A DNA stretch of 7,793 nucleotides from Syntrophomonadaceae bacterium (GTDB taxonomy: Bacteria; Bacillota; Dethiobacteria; DTU022), in NCBI GenBank assembly GCA_003553895.1, contig PWFM01000182.1:1-7793 (forward strand), read 5' to 3'. The notes beneath the pieces are model-generated. The model was not told the DNA's origin, made no database searches, and saw only the letters and a program-made list of their open reading frames with translations. Shown here in pieces: positions 1 to 6,041 of the stretch. Each line of letters begins with the position of its first letter. Position 1 is the first letter of the stretch. The translations under genes and the position numbers were made by a program.

Positions 1-98
1 AGCTTGAGCTCCTCGGCTAACTGGTATACTTTTTTCATGTTCTTTTCAGCAGCTTCAGCAATTTCCCAGTCAGCATGTTTTGTTGGATCTAACGGCAT
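1..98 (-). CDS. fhs: Formate-tetrahydrofolate ligase, N-terminal fragment (runs off left edge)
   Basis: Only the first 32 codons are in the window. They start at an ATG (98..96) with an AAGGAGG Shine-Dalgarno (107-113) eight bases upstream. The peptide begins MPLDPTKHADWEIAEAA and continues with a KKVYQLAEELKL-like stretch. This resembles the N-terminus of many bacterial formyl-THF synthetases, where the segment precedes the P-loop ATPase core; the core itself is outside the window. The family makes 10-formyl-THF from formate, THF and ATP in the cytoplasm. It serves purine and formyl-Met synthesis, and the methyl branch of the Wood-Ljungdahl pathway in acetogens and syntrophs. The identification rests on a short but characteristic N-terminus. 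The 141-base leader contains an 11-bp inverted repeat, listed separately. Confidence 0.72.
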   Translation of the reverse strand, partial: MPLDPTKHADWEIAEAAEKNMKKVYQLAEELK

Positions 99-106
99 TT
101 AAACAA

Positions 107-113
107 CCTCCTT
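107..113 (-). promoter_or_regulatory. Strong ribosome binding site of fhs
   Basis: On the minus strand this reads AAGGAGG, a near-perfect complement of the 16S rRNA 3' end. It lies eight bases before the ATG at 98..96. It fixes the start of the edge gene. Confidence 0.85.
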
Positions 114-122
114 GAACTTTTT

Positions 123-169
123 ATTAAATCTATCTCCCTCTACGCATAGACGCAGACAATAGATTTAAT
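123..169 (-). repeat. 11-bp perfect inverted repeat in the fhs leader
   Basis: ATTAAATCTAT (123-133) and its exact reverse complement ATAGATTTAAT (159-169) flank a 25-base spacer. The spacer can itself form a four-pair mini-hairpin (139-142 with 147-150, loop CGCA). In the mRNA this stem would lie about ten bases upstream of the fhs Shine-Dalgarno. It is not followed by a U-run, so it does not look like a terminator. It could be a repressor operator or a leader RNA structure. The sequence does not decide between them. Confidence 0.55.
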
Positions 170-197
170 TCAACATCCGGCCGCATTTTCCTGCCAA
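168..197 (-). promoter_or_regulatory. Weak sigma-A promoter candidate for fhs
   Basis: TTGGCA (192-197, five of six to the -35 consensus) and TTGAAT (168-173, four of six to the -10 consensus) are separated by 18 bases. The -10 overlaps the outer arm of the inverted repeat at 123-169. The match is imperfect and fhs could instead be read through from the S58 gene, since no terminator is visible between them. Confidence 0.28.
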
Positions 198-239
198 ATA
201 GTTCAGGATTTCACATATTTTTATATCTCTCTGTATAAT

Positions 240-1196
240 TTATTGCTTACCTTCCAGATCACTCACCGCCGGCACTCCGCACAGGGATCCAGCAGAAGTA
301 ATCGCCCTTTCCACGGCGCCGGAAACAACCTCTGCAGCCATCAAGCCGACCAAGTTCACATCCGCTTCAATATCTCCCCCCGAAAGGGCAAATATTGTAT
401 CTCCATCCCACATCGTGTGAACAGGCCATATGGAACGGGCCAACCCGTTATGGGCAAGCTGGCAAACCTTGCTTAAGGAAGGCCTGTTCAGACCGGCATT
501 GGTGGCTACAACACCGAGAGTGGTATTGCCGGAAGCACCGCTGCTTCCAGTTCCAAGGATCAGGTCAATTGTTTTTTCCATGTTCCCGGTTTGCGGGTTC
601 CGCGGTCCGGCGAGTAAACGGCCCTGCCGGTCATAGACATCACCAAAGGCATTTACCACCACCAGGGCGGCAACTATAAGCTCGCCCTTTTGCAGGGCAT
701 GTGAACCCTGCCCGGATTTAATGGCAAAATCCATACCGTGGATTTTACCCACCGTAGCGCCGCACCCGGCCCCTACCGCGCCTTCCGGCACAGGGCCGGT
801 AGAAGCACCGCTACAGGCATCATAACCCATCTCTTTGCCGGGCCTAACCCGGCCGTCCCCAATTAGCAGATCAAAAAGCACCGCTCCCGGAACAATAGGA
901 ATCCTGAACCGGCCTACGGCAAAACCGCAGCCTTTTGCTTCCAGGTAATCCACTACGCCTGCCGCTGCATCAAGCCCGAATGCGCTCCCCCCGGCCAGGA
1001 CCAGAGCCTGAACTTCTTCAACCAGCCGCCCCGGGAGGAGCAGATCGGTTTCCCTGGTTCCCGGGGCCGAACCGCGCACCTCAACGGCGGCTCTGGCTCC
1101 TTTTTCTACCAGCACCACCGTCACCCCGGTAGCTGCCCTGCTGTCGGAGGCGACCCCTACTTCAATACCCTCAATATCTGTCAAACCTGGAGCCAC
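240..1196 (-). CDS. Family S58 (DmpA/NylC-type) self-processing N-terminal-nucleophile peptidase
   Basis: The protein is 318 aa. It starts at GTG (1196..1194) with GAGGGAG (1206-1212) nine bases upstream. The upstream in-frame ATG at 1214 is closed by TGA. The N-terminal part carries the family's LTDIEGIEVG opening and the glycine-rich LAGGSAFGLDAA segment (67-79). The hallmark is SGNTTLGVVATNA (222-234). Family members autocleave before a Ser or Thr that becomes the N-terminal nucleophile. Here the expected cut is Asn224/Thr225, which would give alpha (about 224 aa) and beta (about 94 aa) chains. Known members include the aminopeptidase DmpA, beta-aminopeptidases, and the nylon-oligomer hydrolase NylC, which also cuts at Asn-Thr. 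No signal peptide or membrane segment is visible, so it is probably cytoplasmic. The substrate cannot be deduced. It lies just behind the ftsH terminator and no clear promoter of its own was found. Confidence 0.88.
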   Translation of the reverse strand: MAPGLTDIEGIEVGVASDSRAATGVTVVLVEKGARAAVEVRGSAPGTRETDLLLPGRLVEEVQALVLAGGSAFGLDAAAGVVDYLEAKGCGFAVGRFRIPIVPGAVLFDLLIGDGRVRPGKEMGYDACSGASTGPVPEGAVGAGCGATVGKIHGMDFAIKSGQGSHALQKGELIVAALVVVNAFGDVYDRQGRLLAGPRNPQTGNMEKTIDLILGTGSSGASGNTTLGVVATNAGLNRPSLSKVCQLAHNGLARSIWPVHTMWDGDTIFALSGGDIEADVNLVGLMAAEVVSGAVERAITSAGSLCGVPAVSDLEGKQ

Positions 1197-1230
1197 AACA
1201 GATCACTCCCTCATTTTGCCTGTTACTTTC

Positions 1231-1272
1231 AAAAAGGCAAATAAAGAGCCAGGCAGGTGCCTGGCTCTTTAT
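1231..1272 (-). terminator. Rho-independent terminator of ftsH
   Basis: A 14-bp perfect stem (1241-1254 with 1259-1272) closes on the tetraloop ACCT as read on the minus strand. It contains the GC-rich core GAGCCAGGC. On the minus strand it is followed by TTGCCTTTTT, an imperfect U-tract. It starts 12 bases after the ftsH stop. The plus-strand side has no T-run, so the terminator works in the direction of ftsH. Confidence 0.88.
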
Positions 1273-1284
1273 GATCACATTCAA

Positions 1285-3324
1285 TTAATGATCTTCGAAT
1301 GGGTTTTCGCCCTGCTCCTGATGCTGCCTGAAAGATGCCTGCCGGTTTTCTTTTTCTGTTTCTTCTTCATTTTCCGCGCTTTCTGTTTCTTCCCCGGCAG
1401 GGGCTTCTGCTTCGTCCGCTGTTTCATCTACACCTTCAAGATCTTCGTCGTTTCCTTCAGAAACTCCAGTTGAGGATATTTTCTCATCTTCCCGCCCTTC
1501 CACTAAAAGCTCTTCATCTTCATCGCTGTCTTTCGGCAATTCCCTGCCTTCAACCAGCGCTTTAATTTCTTCAGCGTTAAGAGTCTCTTTATCAAGCAGG
1601 GCCTGGGCAATCTTTTCCAACTTGCTACGATCTTCTTCCAGGATATCCTGGGCATTCTGGTAGCAGTCGTCCATCGTTTTCCTGATTTCCTGGTCGATTG
1701 CCTTTGCTATTTCTTCGCTGTAGTCGCGATCCCGGCCCAGGTCCCGGCCCAGGAAAACCTGATCCTGCTTTCTGCCCAGGGTGATCGGCCCGAGGCTGTC
1801 ACTCATCCCGTATTCCATGATCATCTGGCGCACAATCTGGGTGGCTCGCTCCAAGTCGTTTTGAGCACCGGTGCTGATGTCATTGAGAATCAGTTTTTCA
1901 GCTACCCTGCCGCCGAGCAGGGTACTGACCCGGTCCAGCAGTTCCGAGCGGGTCATGTAATAACGATCTTCTTCCGGGAACATCAGGGTATACCCTCCCG
2001 CACGGCCGCGGGGAATAATGGAAACTTTATGGACGGGATCGGTATGCGGGAGCTGGTAGCCAACCAGGGCATGACCGGCTTCATGATAGGCTACAATTTT
2101 TTTCTCAAACTCGCTGATGACCCGGCTGGTTTTCTGGGTCCCGGCCACCACCCGTTCTACAGACTCTTCCAGCTCTTTCATTCCGATTTTTTTCTTTGAA
2201 GCACGGGCTGCAAGCAGGGCCGCCTCATTAACCACGTTTTCCAGGTCGGCCCCGGTAAAACCTGGCGTCCCGCGAGCGACAATCTTGAGGTCTACCTCTT
2301 CGGAAAGGCGCTTGCTTTTGGTATGGACTTTCAGTATAGCCACCCGCCCATTGACATCGGGCAGGGTGACAGTGACCTGCCGGTCAAAACGTCCGGGCCT
2401 GAGCAGGGCCGGATCAAGAATATCGGGCCGGTTGGTTGCGGCGATGACAATGATCCCTTCATTGACATCAAACCCGTCCATCTCCACCAGGAGCTGGTTC
2501 AGAGTTTGTTCTCTTTCATCATGGCCGCCGCCAAGGCCTGCTCCTCGCTGGCGCCCTACAGCATCAATCTCGTCAATGAAAACGATACATGGCGAATCTT
2601 TCTTAGCATTTTCAAACATGTCCCTGACCCGGGAAGCACCGACTCCGACGAACATTTCCACAAAATCAGAACCGCTGATACTAAAAAACGGCACTCCTGC
2701 TTCGCCGGCTACAGCCCGTCCAAGCAGGGTTTTCCCGGTGCCCGGCGGGCCAACCAGGAGAACCCCTTTCGGGATTCTAGCCCCAAGTTCAATATATTTA
2801 CGCGGATCTTTCAGGAAATCGACAATTTCAGTAAGCTCCATTCTTTCTTCATCAGCGCCGGCCACATCTTCAAAAGTAACTTTCTTTTTCTCGCTTTCCT
2901 GGAGTTTAGCCTTGCTTTTGCCGAAATTCATAACCCGGTTGCCGCCGCCCTGGGATTGCTGCATAAAGAAGAAAAATATCCCGATGATCAAAAGGAAAGG
3001 GATCATGTAGGTCAGGGCGGTCTGCCACCATTCCGGGCCGCGCTCAGGGTGGGGCGAATATGAAACATTGTGCTCCAGCAACAGCTGCGTCAGCTGGTGA
3101 TCCTCAGGACGGGTTGTTTCTATTTCGGTTCCGTCAACCATTACAGCCTCTATTTCGTTACCGTGGGCAACAACTTTTTCCACTCCACCGCTCTCTATTT
3201 TTTCTACAAACTGATTGTAGCTTATTTCCTCAGGTTCGGGCCCGGTGTTAAAAGTAGTCAGTAAAATGACTACTACCAGAGCTATGACCAGATAAAATAA
3301 GATCTGTCTTACAAATGGGCTCAA
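1285..3324 (-). CDS. ftsH: ATP-dependent membrane zinc metalloprotease FtsH
   Basis: I place the start at TTG (3324..3322), giving 679 aa. AGGAGG lies seven bases upstream, and the promoter at 3368-3396 excludes the ATG at 3396. Domains in order: transmembrane helix 1 (about 7-24); extracytoplasmic FtsH domain; WW-anchored transmembrane helix 2 (about 100-121); AAA+ module with Walker A GPPGTGKT (192-199), pore loop FVEM (221-224), Walker B VFIDEID (248-254) and arginine-finger segment RPGRFDR (309-315); then M41 peptidase with HEAGH (414-418) and a third zinc ligand, Asp490, in AQNDLERAT. FtsH is a hexameric inner-membrane protease that removes misassembled membrane proteins and selected regulators. 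The last 80 or so residues (from about 598) are strongly Glu/Asp-rich and low-complexity, lengthening it beyond the E. coli protein. All catalytic residues are intact. It sits after hpt, the usual Bacillota order, with its own promoter and terminator. Confidence 0.96.
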   Translation of the reverse strand: MSPFVRQILFYLVIALVVVILLTTFNTGPEPEEISYNQFVEKIESGGVEKVVAHGNEIEAVMVDGTEIETTRPEDHQLTQLLLEHNVSYSPHPERGPEWWQTALTYMIPFLLIIGIFFFFMQQSQGGGNRVMNFGKSKAKLQESEKKKVTFEDVAGADEERMELTEIVDFLKDPRKYIELGARIPKGVLLVGPPGTGKTLLGRAVAGEAGVPFFSISGSDFVEMFVGVGASRVRDMFENAKKDSPCIVFIDEIDAVGRQRGAGLGGGHDEREQTLNQLLVEMDGFDVNEGIIVIAATNRPDILDPALLRPGRFDRQVTVTLPDVNGRVAILKVHTKSKRLSEEVDLKIVARGTPGFTGADLENVVNEAALLAARASKKKIGMKELEESVERVVAGTQKTSRVISEFEKKIVAYHEAGHALVGYQLPHTDPVHKVSIIPRGRAGGYTLMFPEEDRYYMTRSELLDRVSTLLGGRVAEKLILNDISTGAQNDLERATQIVRQMIMEYGMSDSLGPITLGRKQDQVFLGRDLGRDRDYSEEIAKAIDQEIRKTMDDCYQNAQDILEEDRSKLEKIAQALLDKETLNAEEIKALVEGRELPKDSDEDEELLVEGREDEKISSTGVSEGNDEDLEGVDETADEAEAPAGEETESAENEEETEKENRQASFRQHQEQGENPFEDH

Positions 3325-3330
3325 AAAGTA

Positions 3331-3341
3331 CCCTCCTCTCC
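3331..3341 (-). promoter_or_regulatory. Ribosome binding site that sets the TTG start of ftsH
   Basis: The minus strand reads GGAGAGGAGGG. Its AGGAGG (3332-3337) ends seven bases before TTG 3324..3322. If translation began at the upstream ATGs (3396 or 3345), this Shine-Dalgarno would be translated, and neither ATG has a comparable site. Confidence 0.82.
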
Positions 3342-3367
3342 ACATAAGCCCTAGTAGGCTGAAATAA

Positions 3368-3396
3368 ATTTTAACACACTGCCATGGTGTAGGCAA
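3368..3396 (-). promoter_or_regulatory. Sigma-A promoter of ftsH with extended -10
   Basis: The -35 box TTGCCT (3391-3396) and -10 box TAAAAT (3368-3373, five of six to consensus) are separated by an ideal 17 bases. A TGT immediately upstream of the -10 box gives an extended -10 (TGn). The predicted transcription start near 3361 leaves a leader of about 36 bases to the TTG. ftsH can therefore be transcribed independently of tilS-hpt. Confidence 0.7.
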
Positions 3397-3452
3397 TAAA
3401 ACAGGTTATTTGTTAAAGAAATAATAGATATTGCAGACAGTTTAAGACGACT

Positions 3453-4001
3453 TTATTCGTTTAAAACACGCAGATCTGATAGCTGCCGGTAATCCTCGCC
3501 GTAATCAAGGCCGTAACCAATCACAAAGCGGTCCGGTATAATGAAACCGCAGTAATCCGGCTCAACATTTACCTTCCTGCGATCGGGCTTGTCAAGCAGA
3601 GTAACCACTTTTAGGGAACTCGGATGCCTGCTGCCCAGGTTTTCAACCAGGTAATTTAAGGTCAGACCAGTATCGACAATATCTTCGACAATGAGCACAT
3701 CTTTGCCCTGGATACTTTGTTCCAGGTCTTTTAAAATCCGGACTACTCCCGAAGAAGCTGTAGCATCTCCATAACTCGATACAGCAATGAAGTCTATTTC
3801 CAGGGGAATGGTCAGGCAGCGGATTAAGTCACTCAGGAAAATTGCCGCTCCTTTCAGGATACCGATCAGTAAAGGCCTTTTACCCCGGTAATCTTTCGAT
3901 ATAACCTCCGCCATTTCAGTGACCCGTTTTTCAATCTGTCCCGCCGATAATAAAACTTCGAACTCTTCGACATTGATTTCGCCTGTACTTTGATCTGTCA
4001 T
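3453..4001 (-). CDS. hpt: Hypoxanthine (guanine) phosphoribosyltransferase
   Basis: The protein is 182 aa, the usual length for bacterial Hpt. I choose ATG 4001..3999, because GGAGG (4007-4011) is five bases upstream. The in-frame GTG at 4013 overlaps that Shine-Dalgarno. The PRPP-binding loop is VLIVEDIVDTGLT (102-114), with paired acidic Glu106/Asp107 and Asp110. The SSYG flexible-loop motif (75-78), LLDKPDRR (135-142, with Lys138 near the purine) and a C-terminal YGLDYGEDYR segment, which includes the base-contacting aromatic and aspartate region, are present. It converts hypoxanthine or guanine plus PRPP to IMP or GMP in the cytoplasm. It follows tilS by 35 bases with no terminator, so the two are very probably co-transcribed, the usual arrangement in Bacillota. 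Confidence 0.95.
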   Translation of the reverse strand: MTDQSTGEINVEEFEVLLSAGQIEKRVTEMAEVISKDYRGKRPLLIGILKGAAIFLSDLIRCLTIPLEIDFIAVSSYGDATASSGVVRILKDLEQSIQGKDVLIVEDIVDTGLTLNYLVENLGSRHPSSLKVVTLLDKPDRRKVNVEPDYCGFIIPDRFVIGYGLDYGEDYRQLSDLRVLNE

Positions 4002-4006
4002 TACTA

Positions 4007-4011
4007 CCTCC
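4007..4011 (-). promoter_or_regulatory. Ribosome binding site that sets the ATG start of hpt
   Basis: GGAGG on the minus strand lies five bases before ATG 4001..3999. It overlaps the alternative GTG at 4013..4011, which has only AAGG directly adjacent and is too close for use. Confidence 0.75.
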
Positions 4012-4036
4012 ACCTTCTTCTATTGTAGCAGATATT

Positions 4037-5446
4037 TCATTCCCTGGGCATCCTCTGCTTTATATAATCCAGCTGCAGCACCCTCCTGGTCTGTCCGGTC
4101 ACCCGGTAAGGGTGGGCGATCCTTAACCCTGCTGCCCAAATCACCTCATCACCGATTGTGACCAGGGAGATATAATCACGGCGGTGCCGAGGAATCTTCT
4201 GATCAATCATAAAATCTTTTAACTTTTTCATACCTGCTGAGCCCTGGGGATGAAAACGCGCCCCCGGCCACCTGGCCCTCACTACCAATTTCCCCGGAGG
4301 CAAAAGATCATAGTCCAGGTAAGCCCGGTATTTTGCAGGCGGCCAGCACAGCTCTCCTGGATCGGTTAACCTGGCCTCAATCAAGGAACCGCCCGGCAAT
4401 ACAGTTTTTCCCGGGATTTTCAAAGTTTTTTGGGCCGGCTCTTTTTCCTGTGTTTGCCTGCCCCCGGTCATAATGATTTGTTCCTGGGCGAGATAGAGCA
4501 AAGCATTCCCTGGAAGGGTAACCTGGCCGGTTGTTTTTTCGCTTTCTATCAGCTCGATAACCCGTCCTACATGAAACCGGTCCAGTTCCTTTGTGGGCGC
4601 ATATCTTTTATGAGCTATCCGCAAAATCCTGCCGCTCAATGCCAGGGGAAGCGAGGACAGCTCCTTTCTGTTTATAAAAGTTTCCTGCCGACCAAACCCG
4701 GCCAGTTTGAGGTACTTTTTCCTGGCCAGGACCTGTAAAAACCGCCTGTCCTCAAAAGCAAGGGAAGCCAGCCCAAAAAGGGCTTCCCTGATCCGGGGAT
4801 TATACTCCTTTTCCAAACGGGGAATCAGTTCAAGCCTAAGCCTGTTCCTGGTATAGTCTGTTTCCAGGTTACTGCTGTCTGTAAAGGGGCGCAGGTTATT
4901 TTCTCTGCAGTAGGCTTCGATTTCACTGCGCCTGAGGCACAAAAGGGGCCTGATCAGCCTGAATGGACCTCTTCTACGGGCCGGCAGGATCCCGGCCAAA
5001 CCGTCTACTCCCGTTCCCCTGATGATATTTAAGAGGACCGTTTCGGCCTGATCATCCAAGTGGTGGCCCAGGGCAATTTTGGCAGCGCCGTATTTCCGGG
5101 CCGTATCAAACAACAGGCTGTAACGGGCCAGCCTTCCCGCTTCCTCCTCAGAAATACCCCTGTTTTTTTTCAAATTCCGGATATCAACTGTCCTTGACTC
5201 CCAGGAAAGGGTCCAGGCTTCAGCAATTCTTTTGACAGCAGACTCTTCATGATCGGCTTCCGGGCGCAGGTGGTGATTTAAATGGGCAACTACCAGCTGC
5301 AGTTCAAAGCACTCAGAAATAGTCTTTAACATATGCAGGAGGGCCAACGAATCAGGCCCCCCGGATACGGCGACTACAACCGTTTCTCCCCTATTGAGAA
5401 GAAAGCGCTTTTTTATATAATCCTTAACTTTTCCCAGTTGGGACAG
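4037..5446 (-). CDS. tilS: tRNA(Ile)-lysidine synthetase TilS, with no canonical start codon
   Basis: Counting from CTG (5446..5444) the protein is 469 aa, normal for TilS. The N-type ATP pyrophosphatase P-loop SGGPDS is at 28-33. GHHLDDQAET (127-136), DSSN (170-173) and YTRNRLR (178-184) are the conserved TilS motifs. The TilS C-terminal domain carries RWPGARF and KKLKDF (407-412). The enzyme ligates lysine to C34 of tRNA-Ile(CAU), so that it reads AUA and is charged with isoleucine; this is normally essential. The oddity is the start. The frame is open back to TGA 5455..5453, and between that stop and the P-loop there is no ATG, GTG or TTG. The first TTG (5347) lies after the P-loop and would destroy it. 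CTG 5446 or ATC 5449 are the only candidates unless one base is wrong. No clear Shine-Dalgarno is seen. The assignment of function is firm; the start is not. Confidence 0.93.
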   Translation of the reverse strand: MSQLGKVKDYIKKRFLLNRGETVVVAVSGGPDSLALLHMLKTISECFELQLVVAHLNHHLRPEADHEESAVKRIAEAWTLSWESRTVDIRNLKKNRGISEEEAGRLARYSLLFDTARKYGAAKIALGHHLDDQAETVLLNIIRGTGVDGLAGILPARRRGPFRLIRPLLCLRRSEIEAYCRENNLRPFTDSSNLETDYTRNRLRLELIPRLEKEYNPRIREALFGLASLAFEDRRFLQVLARKKYLKLAGFGRQETFINRKELSSLPLALSGRILRIAHKRYAPTKELDRFHVGRVIELIESEKTTGQVTLPGNALLYLAQEQIIMTGGRQTQEKEPAQKTLKIPGKTVLPGGSLIEARLTDPGELCWPPAKYRAYLDYDLLPPGKLVVRARWPGARFHPQGSAGMKKLKDFMIDQKIPRHRRDYISLVTIGDEVIWAAGLRIAHPYRVTGQTRRVLQLDYIKQRMPRE

Positions 5447-5496
5447 GATTAATCACAACCAATCAGCCACTGAATAGATTCCAGTAAGGGTTAGAT

Positions 5497-5520
5497 AAAA
5501 AAACACTCTCAAAAAGAGTG
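5497..5520 (-). terminator. Rho-independent terminator of the S1-domain gene
   Basis: On the minus strand CACTCT-TTTTG-AGAGTG (5504-5520) forms a six-pair stem with a five-base loop. It is followed directly by seven T's (5497-5503). It is 38 bases past the S1 gene stop and about 50 bases before the tilS start. It separates the S1 transcript from tilS-hpt. Confidence 0.85.
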
Positions 5521-5558
5521 CCTTTCTGTTTAGAAGGGGTAGTAAATGCCGATTATAT

Positions 5559-5975
5559 TTAAAATGACTCACCACAAGAACCGCGGCCACCTCTTTTGGA
5601 CTCGGTGTTGCGTTTTAAATCTAACAGGCGCTCATCACTTTCTTTGAGAAAGCGGTTCATTTTATCTTCGAATGAAACCTTATTTTCAGATTTAGATTGT
5701 TTTCTTACTTTTTTATTGTTGGGTGTATATCCTTTCCTGGCCTGCTTGATGGAAAGTCCTATTTTTCCGTTATTTTCAACCGAAAGCACCTTTACTGAGA
5801 TCTTATCGGATTTTTTATAAAAATCGTTGATATCCTTTACATAATCATCATCTACTTCAGAAATGTGTACAAGGCCAGTAGATCCACCGGGTAGTTCAAC
5901 AAATGCACCGAATTTTGTTATGCCGGTTATCACTCCTTCCAATATACTGCCAACAACTATGTCTTCCTTCTTAAT
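5559..5975 (-). CDS. yabR: YabR-type S1-domain RNA-binding protein with apparent ATT start
   Basis: From ATT 5975..5973 the protein is 138 aa. A single S1 (OB-fold) domain spans about 8-80. It carries the signatures EGVITGITKFGAFVEL, GLVHISEV and GKIGLSIKQA (70-79). A basic tail follows, with FEDKMNRFLKESDERL and the terminal TESKRGGRG element seen in YabR homologues of Bacillota. The family binds RNA and is associated with ribosomes or general RNA metabolism; its exact role is unclear. GAGGAGG (5984-5990) ends eight bases before ATT. No ATG, GTG or TTG lies in frame between the upstream TAA and the TTG at 5942. That TTG has no Shine-Dalgarno and would delete the first S1 strand. The gene is visibly more AT-rich than tilS or ftsH and is a one-gene transcription unit. 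Its position after divIC is the conserved one. Confidence 0.9.
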   Translation of the reverse strand: MKKEDIVVGSILEGVITGITKFGAFVELPGGSTGLVHISEVDDDYVKDINDFYKKSDKISVKVLSVENNGKIGLSIKQARKGYTPNNKKVRKQSKSENKVSFEDKMNRFLKESDERLLDLKRNTESKRGGRGSCGESF

Positions 5976-5983
5976 GAAAAACT

Positions 5984-5990
5984 CCTCCTC
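5984..5990 (-). promoter_or_regulatory. Ribosome binding site pointing to the ATT start of the S1 gene
   Basis: GAGGAGG on the minus strand sits eight bases before ATT 5975..5973, the spacing expected for a real start. It is far too distant (over 40 bases) from the TTG at 5942. Confidence 0.75.
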
Positions 5991-6013
5991 AATAATGATT
6001 TCAAGATACTGTT

Positions 6014-6041
6014 ATTATAACGGCTTTGATAATAATGTCAA
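6014..6041 (-). promoter_or_regulatory. Perfect-consensus sigma-A promoter of the S1 gene
   Basis: TTGACA (6036-6041) and TATAAT (6014-6019) both match consensus exactly, with a 16-base spacer. The -35 box overlaps the divIC stop codon (6038-6040). The predicted start near 6007 gives a leader of about 31 bases before the ATT codon. Confidence 0.85.

Noticed and set aside
243..679. Several plus-strand frames over the S58 gene
   Set aside because: All are short, mutually overlapping and antisense to a well-conserved enzyme.
2117..3010. Long plus-strand frame (297 codons) antisense to ftsH
   Set aside because: Its protein is rich in Ser, Arg and Pro and resembles no family. It lies wholly inside the unambiguous ftsH gene; a codon-bias shadow.
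5345..5347. TTG 5347 as the tilS start
   Set aside because: It falls just after SGGPDS, so the protein would lack its ATP-binding loop.
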